Assembly (NCBI GenBank): GCA_029263855.1
Contig: JAJUFC010000007.1
Span: 109,392 to 173,391 of the forward strand
Direction: 5' to 3'
DNA from: Candidatus Thermochlorobacteriaceae bacterium
Lineage (GTDB): Bacteria > Bacteroidota > Chlorobiia > Chlorobiales > Thermochlorobacteraceae
Length of the DNA: 64,000 nucleotides
Shown here: piece after piece, positions 19,598 through 27,664 of the stretch
Layout: the number at the start of each line of letters is the position of its first letter
How positions within the stretch are numbered: position 1 is the first letter of the stretch
The notes under the pieces: model-generated
What the model saw: only the letters and a program-made list of their open reading frames with translations
Database searches by the model: none
What the model was told of the DNA's origin: nothing
Made by a program: the position numbers and the translations under genes

Positions 19598-22372
19598 CTA
19601 CACAAGCGATTCGTCTTTTTTGCTCACGAGATTTTCTAAATCTTGCCGCACTTCCTCGATAGATTGATAACGCATCGTCAAATCATGTTGCAAACACTTG
19701 CTCACAATGCACTCTATTGATTTCGGCAAGTCGGGGCGCAGGTCGCAAATCGGAGTTGGGGTTCGATTAAAGATGGCGTGAATGACTGCCATTTCGTTTT
19801 CGCCTGTGAAGGGCTGTTGATTCGTGCATAATTCATACAGCACGACGCCAAAGGAAAAAATGTCGGTTCGCGCGTCGGTTATTGTGCCTGTAATTTGTTC
19901 AGGCGCAACGTAGCCAAGCGTGCCGATAATTGTGCCGAGCGTGGTTTTCATTGAGATCAGCGGCGATCTAGACAGCCCAAAATCCATAATTCGCACATTT
20001 TCTTTTTCGTCGAGCATGAGATTCATGGTTTTCAAATCGCGATGCACAATGCCGCGTTGATGAATCTCGGCAAGTCCGTCGCAAATTTGTAACGCGAGTT
20101 GTTGGATTTTTTCAAGGGCGAGCGGGTGATGCGCGTTCAAATAGGCTTTGAGCGTTCCGCCTGCTAAGTATTCCATCACCAGATAGACTTGCTCTTGCGT
20201 TTCGCCGACTTCATAGACTTTGATGATGTTCGGGTGATGCAACTCGCGCAAGAGTTGTCCCTCGTTGGTTAACCGCCTTCGGTTTTCGCTGTCATTGAGC
20301 AGTGCGACGTGAAGCACCTTCATCGCAACAACTTGCTTTGTTCTTCGGTCTATGGCTTGATAAACTTTTCCCATTCCGCCCTCGCCCAAGAGATGTTTCA
20401 GTTCGTAGTGTCCGATGCAACGGTTCTTGCGATTTTCCAAGATGATATTCCAATTTTGAACGATCCATCGCACTGCCCAAACTACACCTATCAGCAGTAG
20501 CAGATAGAGCGCAAATGCCCATTTTGATTTCCATAATGGCGGCGCAATCACAAACGCAAGCCTTGCGGGCGTTTTTGATTCTATGCCGTCGGCACTAATG
20601 GCAAACACTTCTATTTCATACTTGCCGTCAGACAAGTTGCGATAGACCACCGTTGGCTCGCTCGTCATTGACCAAGTTTTATCAGACCCCTTTAAGCGAA
20701 AACGAAACTTCGCATTTTGCGGCTCTTTGTAACTATCACTTGCAAACGTAAAAGACACGGTATTCTGCCAATGCTCAAATTCTCCTAACGCACTTGGTGA
20801 TGAAATTTTCAGCGTATCGACCATCACTTTTGAAATGCGTGCTGTTGGCTCTTGCGCTATTGGAGAGATGCCTTGAAGCGAAATCTTTAGCACGCCGTCG
20901 CTGGTTGTTATCCATAAATTTTCCTCTTCGTCGTCATACCACGTGCTCAATAATGCCGATTCTGACTTCGGACGAATAGGAATTGAACCGACCGCCATAA
21001 ACCGTGCATTTGTTTCTGCTTCGTTTTCAAGTCGACACAAGCCTTTTCTCGTTACCGCCCACAGCGTTCCCGATTTTTGACGGAAGGCATATCGGACGGT
21101 CTCGTTACTTAACCCGTCTTGCACGGTGAAGACTTTTTTTCCACTCCGATTCCAGCGTAAAAGCCCTTTGCTTGTGCATATCCACGCAGTTGTATCGCCT
21201 CTTTTGTCGATTTCTTCAAAAACGGAAAACACCACATTCGATGGTAGCCCCTCTTTCGTCGTGAAGGTTTGAATCTTACCGTCTTGCAATTTTGAGATGC
21301 CCGCATTGCGCGACGAAAACCACATTGAGGCAACGCCTTCATCTATTGTTTCAATCATATCGCTTGCCAGACCGTCGGAAAGGCGAAAGTTCTTTTGCGC
21401 GCTTTCCTCGATGCAATGCGCGCCCGAACCGTAAGTCGCAATCCAAAGCACGTTAGTCTTCTTGTTTGAAAATCCTTTGTTTGAAAGTCGTATCGCAGAA
21501 ACGCCGTCGGTAATGCGTTGCGAGAGTTGCTTGTAAAGGTTGTTTGCGTTTTTCAAATCGATATGCAACCGAAAAAGGTAGTGCAGTCCTGCAAGAAGAA
21601 GCGTGTCGTCTTGTTGCGCGAATCCAATCGTGTTGATTTTCTCATTGTCGTTGAGGGGGGTTGGCAGTTTGGAAACGCCCGCTTTGTCAAGAAAAGCAAC
21701 GCCTTGTGTTGTTCCAATCCAAATTCGCCCGCGAGAATCTTTGAAGACGGCGTTGGTTTCGTCGCTCGGTAAGCCGCTTGCTTTGGTGTAGCGGGTTACT
21801 TTATCGGAACGCATTTTTTTCACGCCTTGCCCGAATGTGCCAACCCAAAGCGTGCCTTCTTTATCTTCAAACGTGCAATTCACCACGAATGTCTCTGCCC
21901 CGTCGTTGCACAAAATTTCCGTTTTGCCGTCCTCATCGTTTTGCCATATCAGCCGATTGATTTTTTTGTCGTAGAAGCGTTGTTGAGATGGCTTTTGAAG
22001 CGAGGCGAGCCATTGCGCGTCGTTTTCAGAGAGGGGCTTGAACGTCGTTCCTTCCAGTTTCGCCCAGCCTTTCTCGAAGGTCTTGAAAAAAATCGCGCCG
22101 TTTGAATCTTGGGCGATGATTGTAACGAAGTCTTCCGGCAATCCGTCTTCGTGGTCAAAGGCTGTGAAGATTGCGCCGTCGTAGCGGGCAACGCCTTTAT
22201 CGGTAGCAAACCACATCGCCCCATCTCGGTCTTGAAAAATGCTGTTGATGTAGCGGCTCGGCAAGCCATCGGAAGTGCTATATGATTTCCACAATCGTTC
22301 TTGTGAAACCACCAACCATGGCAGTGAGAGTAAGAGAAGCGTTAGTTTTAATGTTCGTATCACTTTTCCCAA
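19598..22372 (-). CDS. Periplasmic propeller sensor fused to a cytoplasmic Ser/Thr protein kinase
   Basis: A 924-residue protein: signal peptide (~1-24), two-component-regulator propeller repeats (~25-530; repeated DGLPS/DxxGxxWxAT units), a Y_Y_Y immunoglobulin-like domain (~535-605), one membrane helix (~612-634) and an Hanks-type kinase (~655-915). The kinase has GEGGMG (P-loop), VAMK (Lys), HRDLKTMN, DFGLS, and APEQ. All catalytic residues are present. The first 600 residues match hybrid two-component sugar sensors of Bacteroidota, but the output is a Ser/Thr kinase. The start is TTG 22372 (AAAAAGG 10 nt upstream), with GTG 22363 possible. It lies 22 nt after pruA on the same strand. Confidence 0.9.
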   Translation of the reverse strand: MGKVIRTLKLTLLLLSLPWLVVSQERLWKSYSTSDGLPSRYINSIFQDRDGAMWFATDKGVARYDGAIFTAFDHEDGLPEDFVTIIAQDSNGAIFFKTFEKGWAKLEGTTFKPLSENDAQWLASLQKPSQQRFYDKKINRLIWQNDEDGKTEILCNDGAETFVVNCTFEDKEGTLWVGTFGQGVKKMRSDKVTRYTKASGLPSDETNAVFKDSRGRIWIGTTQGVAFLDKAGVSKLPTPLNDNEKINTIGFAQQDDTLLLAGLHYLFRLHIDLKNANNLYKQLSQRITDGVSAIRLSNKGFSNKKTNVLWIATYGSGAHCIEESAQKNFRLSDGLASDMIETIDEGVASMWFSSRNAGISKLQDGKIQTFTTKEGLPSNVVFSVFEEIDKRGDTTAWICTSKGLLRWNRSGKKVFTVQDGLSNETVRYAFRQKSGTLWAVTRKGLCRLENEAETNARFMAVGSIPIRPKSESALLSTWYDDEEENLWITTSDGVLKISLQGISPIAQEPTARISKVMVDTLKISSPSALGEFEHWQNTVSFTFASDSYKEPQNAKFRFRLKGSDKTWSMTSEPTVVYRNLSDGKYEIEVFAISADGIESKTPARLAFVIAPPLWKSKWAFALYLLLLIGVVWAVRWIVQNWNIILENRKNRCIGHYELKHLLGEGGMGKVYQAIDRRTKQVVAMKVLHVALLNDSENRRRLTNEGQLLRELHHPNIIKVYEVGETQEQVYLVMEYLAGGTLKAYLNAHHPLALEKIQQLALQICDGLAEIHQRGIVHRDLKTMNLMLDEKENVRIMDFGLSRSPLISMKTTLGTIIGTLGYVAPEQITGTITDARTDIFSFGVVLYELCTNQQPFTGENEMAVIHAIFNRTPTPICDLRPDLPKSIECIVSKCLQHDLTMRYQSIEEVRQDLENLVSKKDESLV

Positions 22373-22394
22373 ATATCAAATGCCTTTTTATGAT

Positions 22395-23978
22395 TCAACC
22401 AATACGTTCAGCGATGGATTTTCCTTGCAAGAAGTTCAAGAGGTAATCGCGTCCGCCTGCTTTGCTATCCGTTCCTGACAAGTTGAATCCACCGAAAGGA
22501 TGCACGCCCACCAACGCGCCCGTGATTTTGCGATTGAGATAAAGATTGCCGACGAAAAATTCTTCTTTGGCGCGTTCTAACTTTTTCTTGTTTTTCGTGA
22601 AGACACCGCCCGTCAAGCCGTATTCCGTATCGTTGGCGATGCGCAACGCTTCGTCAAAGTCGGACGCTTTGACGCAAGCCAAAACGGGACCGAAAATTTC
22701 TTCTTGCGCGATGCGCGCCTTCGGGTCGACATCGACGAAAATCGTCGGCTCGATAAACCACCCTTTGCTCGAATCGCCCTTTCCGCCAAAGGCCAACTTG
22801 GCTTCCGATTTTCCAATCTCGATGTATTCGCAAATTTTCTTGAAGGCTTTTTCGCTCGACACGGCGGACATCGACGGGTTTTCAATCGCTTCGCCCAACG
22901 TCAGCGTGCCCGCTCGCTCGACCAATTTTTCAACGACTTCATCGTAAACTTTTTCGTTGATAATGACTCGCGAACACGCCGAGCATTTTTGTCCCGAAAA
23001 TCCAAATGCCGATTGAATTGTGGCTTTAACGGCTTCGTCAAGATTAGCGTCAGGCTCAATAATGATTGCGTCTTTGCCGCCCATTTCGGCGATGACGCGC
23101 TTCATCCACTTTTGCCCTTCGCGCAATTTCGCCGCCGACTCATTGATTTTCAGTCCGACAGCTTTCGAGCCTGTGAAGGAAATGAATCGCGTTTTCTGAT
23201 GCTCGACCATCGCTTCGCCAACTTCCGCGCCGCCATAAATCACATTGAGCACGCCTTTCGGCAATCCCACTTCTTCCATCAACTCTGCAAACTTTGCCGC
23301 AACAAAGGGCGCATCAGGCGAAGGTTTGAGCACAACCGTATTTCCTGCTACAAGCGCGGAGGTCGTCATGCCGACCATAATCGCCAGCGCGAAGTTCCAT
23401 GGCGGAAGAATCGCACCTACGCCAAGCGGAATGTAAATAAGTTCGTTTTCTTCTTTGCCGAGCCACTTCGGCGATTTGACAACGGTTTGCGGCGCACATA
23501 AACGCAAGGCTTCTCGCGCATAAAATTCCATGAAGTCAATCGCTTCGGCGGTGTCCATATCGGCTTCCGCCCAATTTTTCGCGACTTCAAATATCATCAT
23601 CGCTGAAAACTCGTGCTTGCGTTTGCGCATTTTCTCTGCGGCTTTCAAGAGATATGTTGCGCGTTTCTCGACGGGCACTTTTTTCCAAAACTCGAAGGCT
23701 TCGGTTGCAACGCCAATCGCGTTTTCAACATCGGTTTTATCGCACAATGGGAAAGTTCCAACGACTTCGCGATGATTGCACGGATTCGTTGAAATGAGTT
23801 TCTGCTCCGACTTATTTCGCAGTTCCGAGCCAATTCGGGCAGGATAATCTTTGCCTAGTTCGCCGCGAATTTTTTCAATCGCACGGTGCATCTCGCGTTC
23901 ATGTTTTGGATTGCTGAAATCGGTTGGCGGCTCGTTTTGAAACGCAGGCAGTTTTATCGGTTTCGTTGTTTTTGGCAT
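22395..23978 (-). CDS. pruA: L-glutamate gamma-semialdehyde dehydrogenase
   Basis: It oxidises glutamate semialdehyde/pyrroline-5-carboxylate to glutamate with NAD, the last step of proline and arginine catabolism. The 527-residue single-function enzyme (RocA/PruA type, no PutA domain) has catalytic Cys332 (GFSGQKCSACS) and Glu298 (IAEMGGKD), and the PWNF and FTGS motifs. ATG 23978 fits the family, and the in-frame codons before it are not conserved. It is divergent from the DUF92 protein and probably leads a transcript that includes the propeller-kinase. Arginase lies elsewhere in the window. Confidence 0.94.
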   Translation of the reverse strand: MPKTTKPIKLPAFQNEPPTDFSNPKHEREMHRAIEKIRGELGKDYPARIGSELRNKSEQKLISTNPCNHREVVGTFPLCDKTDVENAIGVATEAFEFWKKVPVEKRATYLLKAAEKMRKRKHEFSAMMIFEVAKNWAEADMDTAEAIDFMEFYAREALRLCAPQTVVKSPKWLGKEENELIYIPLGVGAILPPWNFALAIMVGMTTSALVAGNTVVLKPSPDAPFVAAKFAELMEEVGLPKGVLNVIYGGAEVGEAMVEHQKTRFISFTGSKAVGLKINESAAKLREGQKWMKRVIAEMGGKDAIIIEPDANLDEAVKATIQSAFGFSGQKCSACSRVIINEKVYDEVVEKLVERAGTLTLGEAIENPSMSAVSSEKAFKKICEYIEIGKSEAKLAFGGKGDSSKGWFIEPTIFVDVDPKARIAQEEIFGPVLACVKASDFDEALRIANDTEYGLTGGVFTKNKKKLERAKEEFFVGNLYLNRKITGALVGVHPFGGFNLSGTDSKAGGRDYLLNFLQGKSIAERIG

Positions 23979-24107
23979 CGTTAAAGTTTGTAGTTGGTTT
24001 TTGAAAGATACTGTAAAATACATTGCACCTGTAAAATCGCAACTCGTAAAATTGACGCGCGATTGCTTAATTTCACAAAAACCGTTTGAAGTTATCCGTC
24101 CTTAAAA

Positions 24108-25670
24108 ATGAACTTTACGCCATCGTCGGAAACCGACTTTCTCGCTTTTCTCATCGCACTTGCTTCCCTGATTTTTCTCATCGCTGTTAGTGAATCGCTC
24201 AAAAGGTTTGTGGGCGTTTCGCCGTCGCACACGCGCAAAATTGTGCATATCGCCACAGGCATTTTTGTTTTTTTCGCGCCGTATTTTTTCAAAGAAAAAT
24301 TTTACCCCGCCTTGATTCCTGCGCTCTTCATTCCCTTCAACATTTTCGCAACACGCTTCGGCTGGCTCTCCTCGCTTCACGAACAGCACTCCGATTCAGA
24401 CTCGCGCTCGTCGCTCAACTACGGGACGGTCTATTTTCCGATTGCGTTTCTTGTGCTTGTGGTGCTTTGTTGGGATTGGAATGTTTGGATTCTGCAAACT
24501 TCCATGCTCGTTTTGGGTTTAGGCGATGCCGCCGCTTCGCTTGTGGGTGAGCATGTTCGAAATCCGCACCAATATAAGTTCAGCACGGTCAAATCGCTTG
24601 AAGGCTCGCTCGCAATGTTTGTGGTGAGTTTTCTGGTGATTTATGGGTGTTTGATGTTCTTCAAGCCTCAATCTGATGTGCTTTCGCAGTTCAGTGGCAC
24701 AGCCTTGATGAGTTTTGCGTTTGCGCTTGCATTGGTCGCAACGGCGGCGGAATCGTTGGTTTCAGGTGGCGCAGATAATTTGACCGTTCCGCTTTCGGTC
24801 GCGTTTTTCCTTGCTGTGCTGGAGCGTTACGGCACGCCGATGTTGCAGAATATCGTTCTCGGCGTTGGCATCTCGTTTATGTTTGCACGCCTTTCGCTAG
24901 GACTCAAATTCCTCAACGGCAGTGGCTCGGTTTGCACGTTTCTTTTAGCGTCAACGATTTTCAGCATTGGCGGCATTGTTTGGACGATTCCGATTCTGAC
25001 CTTCTTTTTTCTTTCCTCGATTCTTTCCAAAGTCGGTAAAGCGCGCAAGAAAAAATTCGATTTAATTTTTGAGAAAGGCTCACAGCGCGATATGGGGCAA
25101 GTGATTGCTAACGGCGGTGTCGGTTGGATTTTAATGCTCGCTTATCCTTTTCTTCCGAATGAATCGTGGCGCGAACTTTTTTACTTCGGCTACCTCGGCA
25201 CTATGGCGGCAGTTCAAGCCGACACTTGGGCAACCGAAATCGGCACAATGATTCGCAATCCCAATCCGATTTCCATCGTCAATTTCAAACCTGTTCCTGC
25301 GGGCACATCGGGCGGCATTACGGTTATCGGCACATCAGGCGCATTCTTGGGCGCGCTCGTGATTGCCATTAGCGGCTGGCTTTCCAACATGACGCTCGTT
25401 GAGTCTATTGGATTGTTCAAAGTCCTCATTGCAGTTAGCGTTGCGGGGCTTGTTGGAAGTTTGGTCGATAGTTACTTCGGCGGCACCTTGCAAGCACAGT
25501 ATTACGACAAGTATCGTGATAAAATCACCGAAAAAACACACCACCTCAACGACGACGGCACAGGCGTTCCAAACCAACTCTTCAAAGGCGTTCATTGGAT
25601 AGATAACGACGTGGTGAATTTTGCTTGCGGCGTTACGGGCGCAGTGGTCGCCATGCTTTTTCTGCCTTGA
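24108..25670 (+). CDS. Two-domain membrane protein: polyprenol/phytol kinase-like + DUF92 (VTE6-like)
   Basis: A 520-residue polytopic membrane protein. Residues ~1-230 resemble dolichol/phytol kinases (VTE5-like): RKIVHIATG, GDAAASLVGE and KSLEGSLAMF. Residues ~260-520 are a DUF92 domain: RDMGQVIANGGVG, QADTWATEIG, GGITVIGTSGA and the C-terminal HWIDNDVVN. In plants and cyanobacteria the two homologous enzymes act in sequence, phytol to phytyl phosphate to phytyl diphosphate. A single protein here could do both for phytol, farnesol or another prenol; that substrate is inference. ATG 24108 is divergent from pruA. Confidence 0.8.
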   Translation: MNFTPSSETDFLAFLIALASLIFLIAVSESLKRFVGVSPSHTRKIVHIATGIFVFFAPYFFKEKFYPALIPALFIPFNIFATRFGWLSSLHEQHSDSDSRSSLNYGTVYFPIAFLVLVVLCWDWNVWILQTSMLVLGLGDAAASLVGEHVRNPHQYKFSTVKSLEGSLAMFVVSFLVIYGCLMFFKPQSDVLSQFSGTALMSFAFALALVATAAESLVSGGADNLTVPLSVAFFLAVLERYGTPMLQNIVLGVGISFMFARLSLGLKFLNGSGSVCTFLLASTIFSIGGIVWTIPILTFFFLSSILSKVGKARKKKFDLIFEKGSQRDMGQVIANGGVGWILMLAYPFLPNESWRELFYFGYLGTMAAVQADTWATEIGTMIRNPNPISIVNFKPVPAGTSGGITVIGTSGAFLGALVIAISGWLSNMTLVESIGLFKVLIAVSVAGLVGSLVDSYFGGTLQAQYYDKYRDKITEKTHHLNDDGTGVPNQLFKGVHWIDNDVVNFACGVTGAVVAMLFLP

Positions 25671-25715
25671 TGCTTGAAACACCAAGAGGTCGATTGAACT
25701 GACTTGCAAAAATGT

Positions 25716-25741
25716 GGATTTTTCGCTTCGCTCTGAATGAC
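25716..25741 (-). repeat. Short dispersed repeat, copy 2
   Basis: The reverse complement reads GTCATTCAGAGCGAAGCGAA then AAATCC, differing from the copy at 19512 by a one-base gap and two substitutions. It lies in the gap between convergent genes. Confidence 0.7.
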
Positions 25742-25761
25742 GCAACCCAGACTTAACGGTT

Positions 25762-27360
25762 TCACGCCTCGACTTTTGCCAGAGATTCTTTTTGTGACAA
25801 CTCAGTGTTTTTTTGCATTTGCTTTTGCAAGTGTTGCAAGGGTGCTTTTTTGCCTGTCAAGACGCTGCTGAGTTGGTCACGCAAATTGCGCTTGAAAATC
25901 AGACTTGTAACCAAGTTGATGAGTTTATTTGGATTGAGAAGCACACGCTTAACAATCGTTCGCCATTTGTAGAAGCCCAAGAAGTGTTGCATGTATTTGA
26001 TTTGATATTCCATCGGGTCGTAGTTGTCGCATCGAATCACCAAATTATGCGCCGTGTATTTGTCCCAATCCTCGTCCACAATCAAGCCTTTTTGTTTGTA
26101 ATCTTTATACATCACGGTTCCAGGATAGGGCGTAAGGATTGAGTATATCGGCATCATCAAGAGGTTATCGTCGACGAATTTTTCTACGGCTTTCATATCC
26201 TCGTAGGTGTCAATGGCTGGGTTGGTGAGGAAGTTGCCTTGAATGTTCAGACCGAGTTTTCGGCATCGCTCGATGATTTGGGCGTATTTGGCGACGTTGT
26301 TCATTTTCCACTTGTCGTAGTGGTCGACGGTTTTTTGATTGACGGATTCAAAGCCGACGAGCGCCATCACGCACCCTGCTTTCACAAGGCGTTTTACGGT
26401 TTCCTCTTCTTCCAAAAAGTTAATGCTAATGAACGAACTGAACTTGACGTTGCACTCGGCAAGCACGTCCAAAATTTCATACATCTTGGTTTTGTTGACA
26501 CCCAAGTTTTCATCGGTGAACATCAGCCATGGCTCTTTTCCGTATTTGGTTTCGTTGAACCAAACACGCTTGGCGGCTTCGACTTGCGCTTTGATGGTGT
26601 CTCGCGATTGCACGCGGTAGAGCCGTCCCGTGAAGTTCGGCGTAACGCAAAAGGTGCAGGTGTAAGGGCAACCTCGCGTCATGTAAATCGGAATCGATTT
26701 TCGCGCATCGACTTTATCGCGCTTGCTGGCTTTGAAAATGCGCTCATAGTCAATGACGGGCACTTCTTTGACGGGCGGAAAGTCCTTTGCGTCGTAGCGC
26801 GGTTTGAGTTGTCCGAGCGCGAGGTCTTGCAAGACGAATGCCCACAGGTTTTCGGCTTCGCCGCAGACGACGGAGTCGGCGTGCTGTTTGGCTTCGTCGT
26901 AGTTGAACGAGACATGAACGCCGCCCATAATGACTTTTTTGCCGCGACGGCGGAACTCGTCGGCGATGTCGTAGGCGCGAGTTACGTTCATCGTGCGCGC
27001 CGTAATTCCAACCAAATCGTAGTCGCCATCGAAGTTGATTTTGTCGCCGAAGAGTTCATCGACGAGTTCGATGTCGTGCTGTTTGGGCGTAATGCTCACC
27101 AGCACCCCAATCGCCATTGAGAACAAGGCTTTTTGGCTTGTGTCTTCTTCTTTTTTGCCTTTCGGCGTGATGAACAAAATTTTGAGCGGGCGGATAGAAT
27201 CGGGCGGAAGCAAATCGTTGCGATAAGGAGATTTTGAGGGAATAACCGTCAGCGTTTCGGCAGCGGGGTTATCAAAATGCGCCGCACTGTCATGAACGAC
27301 GGCTTGAAACGCGCTTGTGGAAGAACCGTTCGGATTTTCCAATCCTTTTGATTCGTTCAT
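25762..27360 (-). CDS. B12-binding-domain radical SAM protein
   Basis: A 532-residue cytoplasmic enzyme. An N-terminal cobalamin-binding Rossmann-like domain (~58-195, with GITARTMN and MGGVHVSFN) precedes a radical SAM core with the cluster cysteines C231, C235, C238 (RGCPYTCTFC). The class includes methyltransferases and the cyclase BchE. In green bacteria the bacteriochlorophyll methylases BchQ and BchR belong here, but nothing in the sequence lets me assign them. ATG 27360 follows AAAAGGAG. The neighbouring prenol-kinase-like gene is convergent. Confidence 0.85.
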   Translation of the reverse strand: MNESKGLENPNGSSTSAFQAVVHDSAAHFDNPAAETLTVIPSKSPYRNDLLPPDSIRPLKILFITPKGKKEEDTSQKALFSMAIGVLVSITPKQHDIELVDELFGDKINFDGDYDLVGITARTMNVTRAYDIADEFRRRGKKVIMGGVHVSFNYDEAKQHADSVVCGEAENLWAFVLQDLALGQLKPRYDAKDFPPVKEVPVIDYERIFKASKRDKVDARKSIPIYMTRGCPYTCTFCVTPNFTGRLYRVQSRDTIKAQVEAAKRVWFNETKYGKEPWLMFTDENLGVNKTKMYEILDVLAECNVKFSSFISINFLEEEETVKRLVKAGCVMALVGFESVNQKTVDHYDKWKMNNVAKYAQIIERCRKLGLNIQGNFLTNPAIDTYEDMKAVEKFVDDNLLMMPIYSILTPYPGTVMYKDYKQKGLIVDEDWDKYTAHNLVIRCDNYDPMEYQIKYMQHFLGFYKWRTIVKRVLLNPNKLINLVTSLIFKRNLRDQLSSVLTGKKAPLQHLQKQMQKNTELSQKESLAKVEA

Positions 27361-27664
27361 TTTTATCTCCTTTTCCTTGACAAATGTTTAATACAAATGT
27401 TCTAACAGTGTTCAAAAAATAGCCTTTTAGTCAAAAGAAAGCAAGGCGAATTTCTGCAAGGTATTTATGCCTTATTCTTTAAGGCAATCAGCCCTTTCTG
27501 CCTACATTTTTTCGGTGCTTGCTTAGGCTTAATTGTTTTGTAACACTCGCGTTACACTCTCTTTATTTCGTCCGCATATCTTTGCTGTTGCATTAAATCA
27601 GTTTTTTTCTTTCTCACGTCAGATTGCATCATCAACTTTCTCTAACATCAATCCATCTAATCCA
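27361..27664. other. Divergent intergenic region between the radical SAM and nucleotidase-like genes
   Basis: 304 bp that should hold two outward promoters. On the rSAM side there are two direct copies of ACAAATGTT (27380-27388 and 27393-27401), 13 bp apart. A small 6-bp hairpin (27469-27485) has no T run. On the nucleotidase side I find no convincing promoter. An in-frame extension of the nucleotidase ORF from 27533 lacks signal-peptide logic and is rejected. Confidence 0.4.
27388..27415 (-). promoter_or_regulatory. Possible promoter of the radical SAM gene
   Basis: On the minus strand TTGAAC (27415-27410) and TATTAA (27393-27388) are spaced 16 nt apart, about 27 nt before the ATG. It overlaps the ACAAATGTT direct repeats, which could be an operator. 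The match is modest. Confidence 0.3.

Noticed and set aside
27533..27664. 44-residue N-terminal extension of the nucleotidase gene
   Set aside because: It would bury the signal peptide that starts at ATG 27665.
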